Assembly: GCA_029977865.1 (NCBI GenBank)
Contig: JAPOKA010000003.1
Coordinates: 34,668-82,551, forward strand
Length of the DNA: 47,884 nt
Direction of reading: 5' to 3'
Origin: a bacterium
GTDB taxonomy: Bacteria; Planctomycetota; Phycisphaerae; Phycisphaerales; SM1A02
Position numbers and translations under genes: made by a program. The stretch's first letter is position 1. Every line of letters starts with the position of its first letter. The notes beneath the pieces are model-generated. The model was given only the letters and a program-made list of their open reading frames with translations. It was not told where the DNA came from and ran no database searches. Of this stretch, positions 16,269 through 24,921 are shown in pieces.

Positions 16269-17267
16269 ATGAGCCTGAAGTCCAAGACGGTGTTGGTGAC
16301 GGGAGCTGGAGGGTTCATCGGCTCGCATCTGGCGGAACGGCTGGTCCGAGACGGCGCCAACGTTCGGGCCATGATCCACTACGACGCTCGTCCGGATCGA
16401 AGCAATCTGGAGTTCGTGCCCAAGGATGTGCTGGACTCGATGGAGGTCGTGTCCGGTGATGTCTGCGACCCTCACTTCATGTTGAAGGCGGTCGACGGAT
16501 GCGACACCGTCTTCCACCTCGCCGCCTTGATCGCGATCCCCTACTCCTACGAGGCACCAAGCGCCTACGTGCAGACCAACGTGGCCGGCACCACGAATGT
16601 CGTGCAGGCCTGCCAATGGTGCAACGTCGGCCGGCTGGTTCACACTTCCACCAGCGAGTGCTACGGGACCGCCATCTACGCGCCCATCGACGAAGCGCAT
16701 CCGTTGCAGGGTCAATCCCCCTACTCGGCAAGCAAGATCGCGGCCGACAAGATCGTCGAGTCGTTTCATCTGAGCTTCGGGCTTCCGGCGGTGACGGTAC
16801 GACCGTTCAACACCTTCGGGCCGAGGCAGTCGGCGCGGGCGGTGATCCCCACCATCGTCAGCCAGATCGTGCATGGTTGCGATGAGATCCGGCTCGGATC
16901 CACCGCACCGTTGCGGGACTTCAACTTCGTGGCCAACACCGTTGATGGTTTCGTTGCCGCGGCGACGACCGATGCGGCGGCTTGTGCAGGCGAGGTGTTC
17001 AACCTCGGCACCGGCCGCGAGGTCTCCATTGGCGAGGTTGCGGAGATGGCGATGGATGTCACCGGCCGCCGCGTTCCGGTGGTGACGGACGATCGTCGCA
17101 TCCGTCCCGAGCGAAGCGAAGTTGGTCGACTGCTCTGCGACTGGAGCAAGGCGCAGCGGATCCTCGGCTGGACGCCTCGGGTCGGATTGCGCGAGGGACT
17201 CGAAGAGGTGGCCGCATTCATCGAGTCCTGCCCGAGCCGCTTCCGTCCGGCGGAGTACGCTCGATGA
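16269..17267 (+). CDS. NAD-dependent sugar-nucleotide 4,6-dehydratase (LegB-like)
   Basis: 332 residues of extended SDR type. NAD-binding TGAGGFIG is at 11-18, the catalytic Thr/Ser region is VHTSTSECYG (124-133), and YxxxK is Y152-K156 in GQSPYSASKIAADK. PFNTFGPRQSARAVIP and DFNFVANTVDGFV match the GlcNAc-nucleotide 4,6-dehydratases of legionaminic/pseudaminic-acid-like pathways (LegB or the related dehydratase family found beside NeuABCD-like cassettes). The GT4 and a nucleotidyltransferase follow directly, so it belongs to a deoxy-sugar or nonulosonate-type surface glycan route (inference). AGGAG sits 8 bases before the ATG. Confidence 0.88.
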   Translation: MSLKSKTVLVTGAGGFIGSHLAERLVRDGANVRAMIHYDARPDRSNLEFVPKDVLDSMEVVSGDVCDPHFMLKAVDGCDTVFHLAALIAIPYSYEAPSAYVQTNVAGTTNVVQACQWCNVGRLVHTSTSECYGTAIYAPIDEAHPLQGQSPYSASKIAADKIVESFHLSFGLPAVTVRPFNTFGPRQSARAVIPTIVSQIVHGCDEIRLGSTAPLRDFNFVANTVDGFVAAATTDAAACAGEVFNLGTGREVSIGEVAEMAMDVTGRRVPVVTDDRRIRPERSEVGRLLCDWSKAQRILGWTPRVGLREGLEEVAAFIESCPSRFRPAEYAR

Positions 17268-18040
17268 TTCCGGTGCTGATTCAGGCTGGTGGCAGAGGCA
17301 CTCGGTTGCGCCCGTTCACGACGGTGTTGCCGAAGCCGTTGATGCCCATCGGCGAACTCCCGGTCATCGAGATCGTGCTGCGCCAGCTGAAGCGAGCCGG
17401 ATTCCGGGAGATCAACATCTCGATCTCCTACCTCGGCCATCTCTTGCAGGCGGTGATCGGTGATGGAGGTCGATATGGCCTCGATGTGGGTTACATCACC
17501 GAGGAGAAGCCGCTTGGCACCATCGGCCCGTTCCGGAGGCTCCCACGGCCCGATGGCCCGGTCATGGTGATGAATGGGGATCTCCTCACCGATCTGGACT
17601 ACACCCGTCTGGTGGCGCACCATCGGTCCAGTGGTGCCGCCCTGACGATCGGCTCGTACTGCTGCAAGGTTCCGGTCTCGCTCGGTGTCCTCGACCTCGG
17701 TCCCGGCGACGAGATCACGGGATTCCGCGAGAAGCCCACCCTCGACTACTGGGCGAGCATGGGGGTCTATGTGCTCGAGCCGGAGGTCTGGGATCTCGTT
17801 CCCGAGAATCAACCCTTTGGATTCGACCGGCTCATGGAGGTGGTCCTCTCCGGGTCCATCCGAGCCAACGTCTTCCGGTTCGATGGAATCTGGCTCGACA
17901 TCGGTCGGCCGGAGGACTACCAGGAGGCGGCCGAGGTGTTCGAGCGAGAACGAGGACGACTCCTTCCGGACGAAGAGACCGAAGCACTTCCGGGGCCGAT
18001 CGAGTTGGGACGGACGCATCCGCTCCCGCGGGTCGCCTGA
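17264..18040 (+). CDS. Sugar-1-phosphate nucleotidyltransferase
   Basis: 258 residues. The N-terminus IQAGGRGTRLRPFTTVLPKP carries the GGxGTRLxPxTxxxPKP signature of NTP-sugar nucleotidyltransferases. VMNGDLLTDLDY holds the metal-binding Asp, and GFREKPTLDYWASMGVYV matches the sugar-binding region. It activates a sugar 1-phosphate as an NDP-sugar, consistent with the two upstream NDP-sugar enzymes. The family includes mannose-1-phosphate guanylyltransferases; base and sugar cannot be read from sequence. Start overlaps the upstream stop by 4 bp (ATGA). Confidence 0.9.
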   Translation: MIPVLIQAGGRGTRLRPFTTVLPKPLMPIGELPVIEIVLRQLKRAGFREINISISYLGHLLQAVIGDGGRYGLDVGYITEEKPLGTIGPFRRLPRPDGPVMVMNGDLLTDLDYTRLVAHHRSSGAALTIGSYCCKVPVSLGVLDLGPGDEITGFREKPTLDYWASMGVYVLEPEVWDLVPENQPFGFDRLMEVVLSGSIRANVFRFDGIWLDIGRPEDYQEAAEVFERERGRLLPDEETEALPGPIELGRTHPLPRVA

Positions 18041-19191
18041 TGTCCATCATGTCGAACTTCGAACGTCCACTGCGGGTGGCCCAGTTGATCGGGACCTTTG
18101 GTGGAGGCGGCGCGCAGCGACAGGCCGCAGCACTGGTCGAATCGCTTGCGGTTCGCGGTCACCACTCCATGGGAATCGCGGTGCGGAGCGTGGGTCCCTT
18201 TGCCGAGTCGAGCGCACACCGCTCGGCGTTCGTGTCGCTTGGTGCGTCGCAGCGCAGCCTGCTCGGCGCAGCACCGGCGTTGGCTCGCCTCCGCGCGATC
18301 GTGCGGAGGGAGCGATTCGATGTGATCCATGTGCACGGCTCGTTCAGTCTGCCTCTGGCGATCTCCGCGACGATGTGGCAGTCCGTTCGCTCCAAGGTGG
18401 TCTTCATCTGGCAGGACTCAGGAATCGTTCACGCCGGCAAGCTGCCTCCGGTGCCTCAGCGCCTCGCCATTCGACGAGCGTCGGGATTGCTGGGATCGAG
18501 CCATGCCGTCTCGGCGTGGCTGCAAGGACTGGCACCCCGGTCGCAGGTGGGCGTCTTCCACGGAGGCGTGCCGGAGGTTCGTCCCTGCTCGAGCAGCGAG
18601 ATCCCCACCATCGTCTGGCTCGGTCGATGGGTCTCGGGCAAGGCGCCACACCTGCTGCTGGAGGCAGCCGCGACGCTTCGCAGCGAAGGCCACCGGTTCC
18701 GAGCGGTGATGGCGGGTCCGGTGCCGAGAGGCCGGGAGTCTTTCCTGAAGATGCTTCGCGATCAGGTGAAGGAGATGGGTCTCGAGCACGTCGTCGAGAT
18801 GCCGGGAGAGCTCGGCGACCAGCAGCTCGACATCCTGCTCGATGGAAGCCAGATCGCGGTGCAGACCTCGCATTCCGAGGGGCTCAGCATGGCGCTGCTC
18901 GAGCAGATGATGCGAGGACACGCAATCGTCGCGACGGATGTCGGCGACACTCGCGTGGCGCTGGCCGACGGCGACTGCGGACTGCTCACTCGACCTGGTG
19001 ATGCGGGAAGCCTCGCCGATGCCCTGCGAGTGGTGATCGCCGATCGAGTTCAAAGGGAAGCGCTCGGCGCACGTGCTCGGCAGCGGGCCATCGCCGAGTA
19101 CAGCCTTGACGCCATGGCTCGGAAGGCCGAATTCGTCTACCGCTCCATGCTCGCGGGCGGCGGTGCGGCCCTCAATCGACGGGCCGCGTAG
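18040..19191 (+). CDS. Glycosyltransferase, GT4 family
   Basis: 383 residues, GT-B fold. The N-terminal half has AQLIGTFGGGGAQRQAAALV, the usual acceptor-side loop, and FDVIHVHGSFS. The C-terminal half has PTIVWLGRWVSGKAPHLLLEA, the GT4 lead motif, and HSEGLSMALLEQMMRGHAIVA, carrying the E-x7-E-type catalytic motif. It transfers sugar from an NDP donor, probably the one made by the three upstream genes. ATG overlaps the previous TGA by one base (TGATG). It ends the sugar operon and converges on the EVE gene. Confidence 0.92.
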   Translation: MSIMSNFERPLRVAQLIGTFGGGGAQRQAAALVESLAVRGHHSMGIAVRSVGPFAESSAHRSAFVSLGASQRSLLGAAPALARLRAIVRRERFDVIHVHGSFSLPLAISATMWQSVRSKVVFIWQDSGIVHAGKLPPVPQRLAIRRASGLLGSSHAVSAWLQGLAPRSQVGVFHGGVPEVRPCSSSEIPTIVWLGRWVSGKAPHLLLEAAATLRSEGHRFRAVMAGPVPRGRESFLKMLRDQVKEMGLEHVVEMPGELGDQQLDILLDGSQIAVQTSHSEGLSMALLEQMMRGHAIVATDVGDTRVALADGDCGLLTRPGDAGSLADALRVVIADRVQREALGARARQRAIAEYSLDAMARKAEFVYRSMLAGGGAALNRRAA

Positions 19192-19276
19192 GCGACAGGG
19201 ACGGCGAGCGGGACTCCAGAGCGCGGGCGAGCCTCGGTGGTGCTGCGCCACGTGACCGTGGATCGCGCCATCGGGC

Positions 19277-19888
19277 TCAGTCGCGGTGGCGAGCTACCTC
19301 CAGCGCCGACCTGAAGTGCGACTCGATCACCGGTTGAATGGACAGTCGCTGTCCCTTGGCGAGCAGCAACATGCCACGGAAGCGCGGATCCGATCGCATC
19401 GACTCCAGGGTGACCGGATCGCCGAGTCGAGACTGAAACTCGATCTCGATCGCGAACCAGGTCGGATTCTCGCTTCGGGACTTCGGGTCGTACCCATGAT
19501 TCGATCGATCGAAGGCCGTCATGTCCGGGACTGGGCTGCCGATGATCCTCGCCACACCGACAATCGCAGGAGGGTCTGCGTTGGAGTGGTAGAAGAGCAC
19601 CCGATCTCCGGGCCGCATGGTGTCTCGGATGAAGTTGCGAGCCTGGTAGTTCCGGATTCCGTCCCAGAGGGTTCGCCCCTCTCGGGCAAGGTCCTCGATC
19701 GAGTAGGTGCCCGGTTCGCTCTTGAAGAGCCAGAATCCGGTCGACTCGATCCTGGCCGGAGTCTCCTCGGCGCGGATGTCGCGCGTCATCGAGGGCTTCG
19801 ACTTGCTGCCTCGGCCGGAATCCGCGGCGCTGGCCCGCGATGGCGATGGTGGAAGGATGGATCGCGTGCCGCGGGATCTCGCGGTCAT
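19277..19888 (-). CDS. EVE-domain protein
   Basis: 203 residues. The C-terminal two thirds (about 50-195) is an EVE domain: STGFWLFKSEPGTYSIEDL, then GRTLWDGIRNYQARNFIRDTM, PGDRVLFYHSNADPPAIVGVA, and FDRSNHGYDPKS. EVE domains have the PUA-like fold and bind modified bases in DNA or RNA; the best-known member is human THYN1. The first 35 residues are Ser/Arg-rich and probably disordered. The start is fixed by a 4-bp ATGA overlap with the upstream LolA-like gene; an internal ATG at 19789 is the alternative. The partner nucleic acid is unknown. Confidence 0.9.
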   Translation of the reverse strand: MTARSRGTRSILPPSPSRASAADSGRGSKSKPSMTRDIRAEETPARIESTGFWLFKSEPGTYSIEDLAREGRTLWDGIRNYQARNFIRDTMRPGDRVLFYHSNADPPAIVGVARIIGSPVPDMTAFDRSNHGYDPKSRSENPTWFAIEIEFQSRLGDPVTLESMRSDPRFRGMLLLAKGQRLSIQPVIESHFRSALEVARHRD

Positions 19889-20811
19889 GGTTCGACCGAT
19901 GCGTCCGAGGTCGCCGCGCTGTCGGATGTCGCCGTTGGGTCCCGCTTCAGAGGCCGGACGTCCCAGGCCCACTCTGCAGGGTCAGGCGGAGTCAGGAGCA
20001 GCAGGCCCTGCCGGTCCTCGCCCAGCGGGACATTGACCTGCGGGCGACGGAGCAGGATGGTGTCGCGGTCTCCGTTTCGATCGAGAACCCGCATCCCCAA
20101 GGGGGCCAGGGATTCGCGTTGGTAGAAGAGCTCGATGTAGGCGGTTTCGCTCGCGAGATCGGTTCCCGGTCGGGGCACCAACCTGATTCCCACGAAGTCC
20201 TCGAGGCGATCGAGCAGTGGAGGACTCGGCGGCGGTGGCTCGAGCACCTCGAACCGCGCCAGCACATCCTCCTTGCGTTGTGCGATCGGAAGGGGAATCG
20301 GCCCTTCTCCCAACCTCAGGGGATCGACCGACTCGCCGGGCATCACCAACTGGCGTCGAACGTAGCGCTTCTGATGGTGATCAAGTTCATCGAGCCACCC
20401 ATCGGCGTAGACCCAGTGCTGCAGCCTCATCTCACCATGACCGGAGCCATCGATGAACTCGTCGAACACGACCGCGATCCGGGTGGCATCCCCCTCATGG
20501 GTGAGGAGCACCCGGCCGAGCCTCGTCTCGGACTCCTCGAGGAGAGAGTCGAACCGAATCATCGTGAGGTCGGACTCGAGCGATCGCATCTCCCGTCCCG
20601 AGATCTCCAACCTCTCCAGGAGCGACTCGGCATCCCACTCCGCATTCTGGTCGGAGATTGCGCCGAGGCTTGGCATCGGCGATCCGGCCGAACCCATCGG
20701 AGGAGCGCCGCAGCCAGGGTCGATGCCACCGGAGTCCTGCACGGACGCGCCGATGGCGTTGGAGACGGTGAGGAGGAGCGGAATGGCAGCAAGGCGACTG
20801 GATCGAGTCAT
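19885..20811 (-). CDS. Exported LolA-like protein
   Basis: 308 residues from the ATG at 20811, which opens a signal peptide (MTRSSRLAAIPLLLTVSNAIGA). An upstream in-frame start would add a charged extension and spoil it. The mature part has LERLEISGREMRSLESDLTMI, ETRLGRVLLTHEGDATRIAVVF and, later, ETAYIELFYQRESLAPLGMRVLD in the order seen in LolA/LolB-like lipoprotein-carrier folds. No motif gives the cargo. It overlaps the EVE gene by 4 bp, so the two are co-translated, an odd pairing of an exported protein with a nucleic-acid-binding one. Confidence 0.72.
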   Translation of the reverse strand: MTRSSRLAAIPLLLTVSNAIGASVQDSGGIDPGCGAPPMGSAGSPMPSLGAISDQNAEWDAESLLERLEISGREMRSLESDLTMIRFDSLLEESETRLGRVLLTHEGDATRIAVVFDEFIDGSGHGEMRLQHWVYADGWLDELDHHQKRYVRRQLVMPGESVDPLRLGEGPIPLPIAQRKEDVLARFEVLEPPPPSPPLLDRLEDFVGIRLVPRPGTDLASETAYIELFYQRESLAPLGMRVLDRNGDRDTILLRRPQVNVPLGEDRQGLLLLTPPDPAEWAWDVRPLKRDPTATSDSAATSDASVEP

Positions 20812-20932
20812 GGGGGAATCGTAGGTTCGGTGCCGGTGCACTCAAGCGACTCGGATCGGCTTTCCGGCGTTTCCAGCACCCGCTCCGGATCGTCATCCGA
20901 CCGCACCTGCGGCAGGGCCCCCGCAGGATCGG

Positions 20933-23092
20933 CTACCGGGCACCAGGCTCCTGCAGATACATCCGGTCGAGGTACTCGCCCAGCATGCGATCGGTGTTGA
21001 AGGCGGGCGCCACCGTCGCCGCGCTGCGCCGCGCCCGCTCGATCCAGCGTCGGGGGATGCCGCGGCGATCGCGGTCGTGGAACTCGGGCACCAGTTCGCG
21101 CTCGAGCAGCCGGTAGAGCGCCGCCGCATCGGCCCGGTCCTGGTCCTCGGCGGTGCGGCGCGGCCTTCCCGCATCGATGGTCCAGCCGTTGCGGCCGTCG
21201 GCGCACTCGGGCCACCATCCGTCGGCGATCGAGCAGTTGATGCCGCCGTTGAGCGGACCTTTCATGCCGCTGGTGCCGCTCGCCTCGTGCGGGCGAAGCG
21301 GCGTGTTCAGCCAGACGTCGCAGCCGGCGACCATGGCCCGGCCGATCGCCATGTCGTACTCCTCGAGCAGGACCACCTTGCCCTGGAACTCCGGCCGCTG
21401 GGTCATCTCGAAGACCTGTTGGGCGTAGGCCTGGCCACCCAGGTCGCGGGGATGGGCCTTGCCCGAGAAGACGAATTGCACCGGGCGAGTCGGATGATCG
21501 ACCAGCCGAGCGAGTCGCTTGGGATCGCGGAAGAGCAGGATCGCACGCTTGTAGGTCGCGAACCGCCGGGCGAAACCGATGGTCAGCACGTCTTCGCGGA
21601 GCGCATTGGCCGCTGCATACAGATGGTCGTGGTCGCCGCCGCGACAGCAGGCCTGCTGCCGCAGTCGAGCCCGCACGAAGTGGACCAGTTCGACGCGGAG
21701 ACGGTTGCGGAGATTCCACAGGCCCGCGGCGTCCGCCTTGCGGGCATCTGCAAGCGGTCGCGCGTCGGGTGCCGGTGCCGGCAGTGCCACCTTCTGCCCG
21801 CGCCAGAATCGCTGCGCCAACGGATGCATCCAGGTCGGCACGTGCACACCATTGGTGATCGAACCGATCGGCACCTCCGCTGCCGGCACTCCGCCGTAGG
21901 CCTCGGTCCACATCTCGCGGCTCACTTCACCGTGAAGCTTCGAGACACCGTTGGCAGCGCCACAGAGCCGCAGCGCGAGCACGGTCATGCAGAGGGGCTC
22001 CTTGGCCTGCTTGGGACGCTCGCAACCAAGCGCCGCCAACTCGCCCTTCGGAAGGCCGCCGAAGCGAAGCACCGGCGCGAGCGCCTTCTCGACCATCGCG
22101 AGCGGATAGCGGTCGTGCCCGGCCGGCACCGGGGTGTGGGTGGTGAAGACCAGCGCTCGCTTCACCGCTTCGATCGCCGCGTCGCGCGAGGTTCCCCGAT
22201 GCGTCTCGCTCGCGAGCATCCACACCCCCGCGAAGGCGGCATGGCCCTCGTTGAGGTGCACCACCGTCGGACGCTCGCCGAGTGCCTCGAGGGCCATCAT
22301 GCCGCCGACTCCGAGCAGCACCTGCTGCTCCATCCGCAGCTGCGGCTCGCCCTTGTAGAGGCCTTCGGTGAGTGCTCGATCGGCGGCCGAGTTCTCGGCG
22401 AGGTCGGTGTCGAGCAGCAGCAGGCTCACTCGGCCGACCCGCTGTCGCCACACCCGGACCTGCGGCAACCTGTTGCCGATCGGACACTGGAAGCGCACCC
22501 CGGTGTCCTCGATGGGAAGGAGCGCTGGATCCTGCCGCGGGTAGAGCACCCGCGTCGAGCCGTCCTCGCGCAACTGCTGGCGGTAGTAGCCGTGCTGGTA
22601 GAGCAGACCCACGCCGACAAGGGGTATGCCGAGGTCGCTCGCGCTCTTGAGATGGTCGCCGGCCAGCACTCCGAGCCCGCCCGAATACTGCGGCATCGAT
22701 TCGTGCAGCGCGAACTCCGAGCAGAGGTAGGCGATCTTGAGCGAAGGTGCCCGACGGCGACGACGACGATCAAACCACGTCTTCGCGGCGCGATATCGAA
22801 GCAACTCCCGATGCACCGACGCGATCGCCCTTCCAAGGGCAGGCTCTGCGAGCCGCGCCTCGAGCACTTCGCGCGGCAGCCCGCCGAGCAGGGCCACGGG
22901 GTTGTGGCTCGTCGCCTCCCACTGCAGCGGATCGAGGCTGCGAAGAAGACGTTCCGCGGGCTCGTGCCAGGTCCACCAGAGGTCGTGGGCGATCGCCTCG
23001 AGCATGCCTCGGTGGTCGGCGGCGGTCGGGCCTCGCGAGGCGGAACGCGTGCGGGAGGCGTGCTTGGTTCGCGGCATGGTCGTGGTCTTCAT
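20933..23092 (-). CDS. glgP: Alpha-glucan (glycogen/maltodextrin) phosphorylase
   Basis: 719 residues, the shorter phosphorylase form. CSEFALHESMPQYSGGLGVLAGD opens the N-terminal part, VVHLNEGHAAFAG and FTTHTPVPAGHDRY follow, and the PLP site is EASGTSGMKGPLNGG, with Lys bound to the cofactor. It cuts alpha-1,4-glucan with phosphate to glucose-1-phosphate. The ATG at 23092 is chosen because the upstream residues are Arg-rich and unlike the family; MPRTKHASR five codons later is possible. It lies 64 bp after malQ on the same strand, so the two form an operon for maltodextrin use. Confidence 0.93.
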   Translation of the reverse strand: MKTTTMPRTKHASRTRSASRGPTAADHRGMLEAIAHDLWWTWHEPAERLLRSLDPLQWEATSHNPVALLGGLPREVLEARLAEPALGRAIASVHRELLRYRAAKTWFDRRRRRRAPSLKIAYLCSEFALHESMPQYSGGLGVLAGDHLKSASDLGIPLVGVGLLYQHGYYRQQLREDGSTRVLYPRQDPALLPIEDTGVRFQCPIGNRLPQVRVWRQRVGRVSLLLLDTDLAENSAADRALTEGLYKGEPQLRMEQQVLLGVGGMMALEALGERPTVVHLNEGHAAFAGVWMLASETHRGTSRDAAIEAVKRALVFTTHTPVPAGHDRYPLAMVEKALAPVLRFGGLPKGELAALGCERPKQAKEPLCMTVLALRLCGAANGVSKLHGEVSREMWTEAYGGVPAAEVPIGSITNGVHVPTWMHPLAQRFWRGQKVALPAPAPDARPLADARKADAAGLWNLRNRLRVELVHFVRARLRQQACCRGGDHDHLYAAANALREDVLTIGFARRFATYKRAILLFRDPKRLARLVDHPTRPVQFVFSGKAHPRDLGGQAYAQQVFEMTQRPEFQGKVVLLEEYDMAIGRAMVAGCDVWLNTPLRPHEASGTSGMKGPLNGGINCSIADGWWPECADGRNGWTIDAGRPRRTAEDQDRADAAALYRLLERELVPEFHDRDRRGIPRRWIERARRSAATVAPAFNTDRMLGEYLDRMYLQEPGAR

Positions 23093-23156
23093 CCGGTTGA
23101 GACTTGGGCGGAAAAGGTATCGGATGACGCCACGCTCCGAATGCTCGATCCGACGA

Positions 23157-24611
23157 TCAACCGTCCCGCGAGGCCGACAGGCGTCCGCTCGCGGCGACCG
23201 CTTCGCGCAGTCGTCGCGCCGCCGTTCCCGTCGCCGCACCAGGTTCGAGCCGCCACCGCCAGTTGCCGCTCGCGGTGCCGGGCAGGTTCATCCGCGTCGC
23301 GGGCGGCAGGGAGAGCAGATCCTGCATCTGGCAGATCGCGAGGTTCGCCGGCGAGGTCATCGAGAGCCTGACCAGCGCCGCCGCCGGATCGCGCTCGGCT
23401 CCCGCGTAGGCCCGAAAGCGCCGTTTCGCGCCGCGCTCGAGCCTTCGCCACCAGCCGGTGGCGACGTCGTTGTCGTGGGTGCCCGGATAGACGACGCAGT
23501 CCGCCGGATACCGGTGCGGCATGTCGAAGGCGTCGTCGCACCAGAACCCGTTCTGCAGGATCCGCATCCCGGGCAGGCCGAAGTCCTCGCGCAACCGCAC
23601 CACCGGCGGCGTCACCGCGCCGAGGTCCTCGGCCACCAGCGGCAGGCCCCCGGCGAAGTCCGAGGCGATCGCCTGCAGCACCTCGCGGCCGGGCTGCCGC
23701 CGCCACACACCGCGACGCGCCGTGCGGGCCCGCGCCGGCACCTCGTAGGCGCGGACGAATCCCACGAAGTGGTCGATGCGCACCAGATCGAAGCGTTCGA
23801 GCGCCCGCGCGATGCGGTCTCGCCACCAGCGGAATCCGTCGCGGCGATGGGCGCTCCAGCGATAGTGCGGCGTTCCCCACAGCTGCCCGTCCTTCGAGAA
23901 GGAGTCGGGCGGCACGCCGGTCACCACTTCAGGCCGGCCGCTCTGATCGAGCCGAAAGAGCTCCGGCGCTGCGTGCACATCCGCCGAGTCGAGGGCGGTG
24001 AAGATCGGAACGTCGCCGAAGAGGACGATGCCGCGCCTGGCAGCCTCCTCGCGCAGCCGCCGCCACTGCCTTTGGAAGCACCACTGGCAGAAGGCGTGAA
24101 AGGCGTCGCTGCGGCCGTCGCGGTGCGCCGCGAAGGACGTCCAGCCCGGCAGCCACCACGCCGCCTCTTCGAGAAAGCGGGCGTGGTCGCGCACGAGGGC
24201 GCGATTCGATCGCCCCCGTTCGAGGAACCTCGCCTGCGCGGCCTCGAGCAGCATGGTCTTCACCCGCCGCACCTGTTCGTAGCGCACCGGGCCCCGCGCT
24301 GCGAGCGAGCGCTTCGCGAGCGCGAGCTCTCGCGTCGAGAGCAATCCGTCCTCGGCGAGTCGCTGCGGCGAAAGCAGGAGCGGCTCGCCCGCGAAGCTCG
24401 ACGGGCTCGCGTAGGGCGAATCGCCGGGGCCGATCGGCCCGACCGGCAGCGTCTGCCAGATCGAGAGACCCGCAGCCTTCATCCAGTCCATGAAGCGCAC
24501 CGACTCGGGGCCGAGATCGCCGATCCCGAAGGCTCCCGGGAGGCTCGTGACGTGGAGCAGCACACCCGCGCGGCGGGAGGCGAGCATCGGGTTGACGACA
24601 GGCGCTGCCAT
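23157..24611 (-). CDS. malQ: 4-alpha-glucanotransferase (amylomaltase)
   Basis: 484 residues, GH77 family. N-terminal RRAGVLLHVTSLPGAFGIGDLG and SIWQTLPVGPIGPGDSPYAS are diagnostic. The catalytic Asp lies in LVRIDHFVGF, the acid/base Glu in LVAEDLGAV and the third acid in YPGTHDND. It moves glucan segments between maltodextrins so that phosphorylase can use them. The start is the first ATG of the family-like region. A hairpin-bearing gap separates it from the divergent methyltransferase gene, and glgP follows. Confidence 0.95.
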   Translation of the reverse strand: MAAPVVNPMLASRRAGVLLHVTSLPGAFGIGDLGPESVRFMDWMKAAGLSIWQTLPVGPIGPGDSPYASPSSFAGEPLLLSPQRLAEDGLLSTRELALAKRSLAARGPVRYEQVRRVKTMLLEAAQARFLERGRSNRALVRDHARFLEEAAWWLPGWTSFAAHRDGRSDAFHAFCQWCFQRQWRRLREEAARRGIVLFGDVPIFTALDSADVHAAPELFRLDQSGRPEVVTGVPPDSFSKDGQLWGTPHYRWSAHRRDGFRWWRDRIARALERFDLVRIDHFVGFVRAYEVPARARTARRGVWRRQPGREVLQAIASDFAGGLPLVAEDLGAVTPPVVRLREDFGLPGMRILQNGFWCDDAFDMPHRYPADCVVYPGTHDNDVATGWWRRLERGAKRRFRAYAGAERDPAAALVRLSMTSPANLAICQMQDLLSLPPATRMNLPGTASGNWRWRLEPGAATGTAARRLREAVAASGRLSASRDG

Positions 24612-24804
24612 GCAGGGCTCACTGCGAAGCCGACTCGGCGCGAGCGAGCGCTCGACGAGAGAAGGCGAACCCTAGCAGCGAAGAGGCGGTCTCGGGGGCG
24701 ACACGCGGTCCGGTCGGTCGCAGCGAGATGCCGCCTCCCCGATCCGCTGCCTCGAGTGATCGAGGTGGCTTCCGCGATCGCGTTCGTCACCCGCCGGCTC
24801 GCAA

Positions 24805-24826
24805 GACCGCCGGCGAACCGGCGGTC
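24805..24826. other. Perfect GC-rich hairpin, 9-bp stem, CGAA tetraloop
   Basis: GACCGCCGG (24805-24813) and CCGGCGGTC (24818-24826) are exact inverted repeats around CGAA. It lies about 95 bp before the methyltransferase start. No T tract follows on either strand. It may be a leader structure or operator; I cannot tell which. Confidence 0.65.
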
Positions 24827-24908
24827 CGACCATTCGGAGTCGAGCGTGCGTTCCCGCGTCGCTCGATCTCATCGACGTCGTGAGCCGATCAACCATCGAT
24901 GGTTCGGT

Positions 24909-24915
24909 GGAGGAG
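24909..24915 (+). promoter_or_regulatory. Strong Shine-Dalgarno (GGAGGAG) that sets the methyltransferase start
   Basis: GGAGGAG lies six bases before the ATG at 24922, near-ideal spacing. It supports this start over an in-frame GTG at 24880 that would place the site inside the coding region. Confidence 0.85.
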
Positions 24916-24921
24916 CCGCGC

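Larger units (their letters stand above)
24612..24921. other. 310-bp gap between malQ and the methyltransferase gene, with strong hairpin
   Basis: No gene is recognised. The gap separates two divergent genes and so must carry both promoters. It contains a perfect 9-bp-stem hairpin with a CGAA loop (24805-24826) and a strong Shine-Dalgarno before the downstream gene. I see no terminator T tract after the hairpin. Confidence 0.7.

Noticed and set aside
21077-23371. A 764-codon plus-strand frame across glgP
   Set aside because: No domain; the minus-strand frame has the phosphorylase PLP site.
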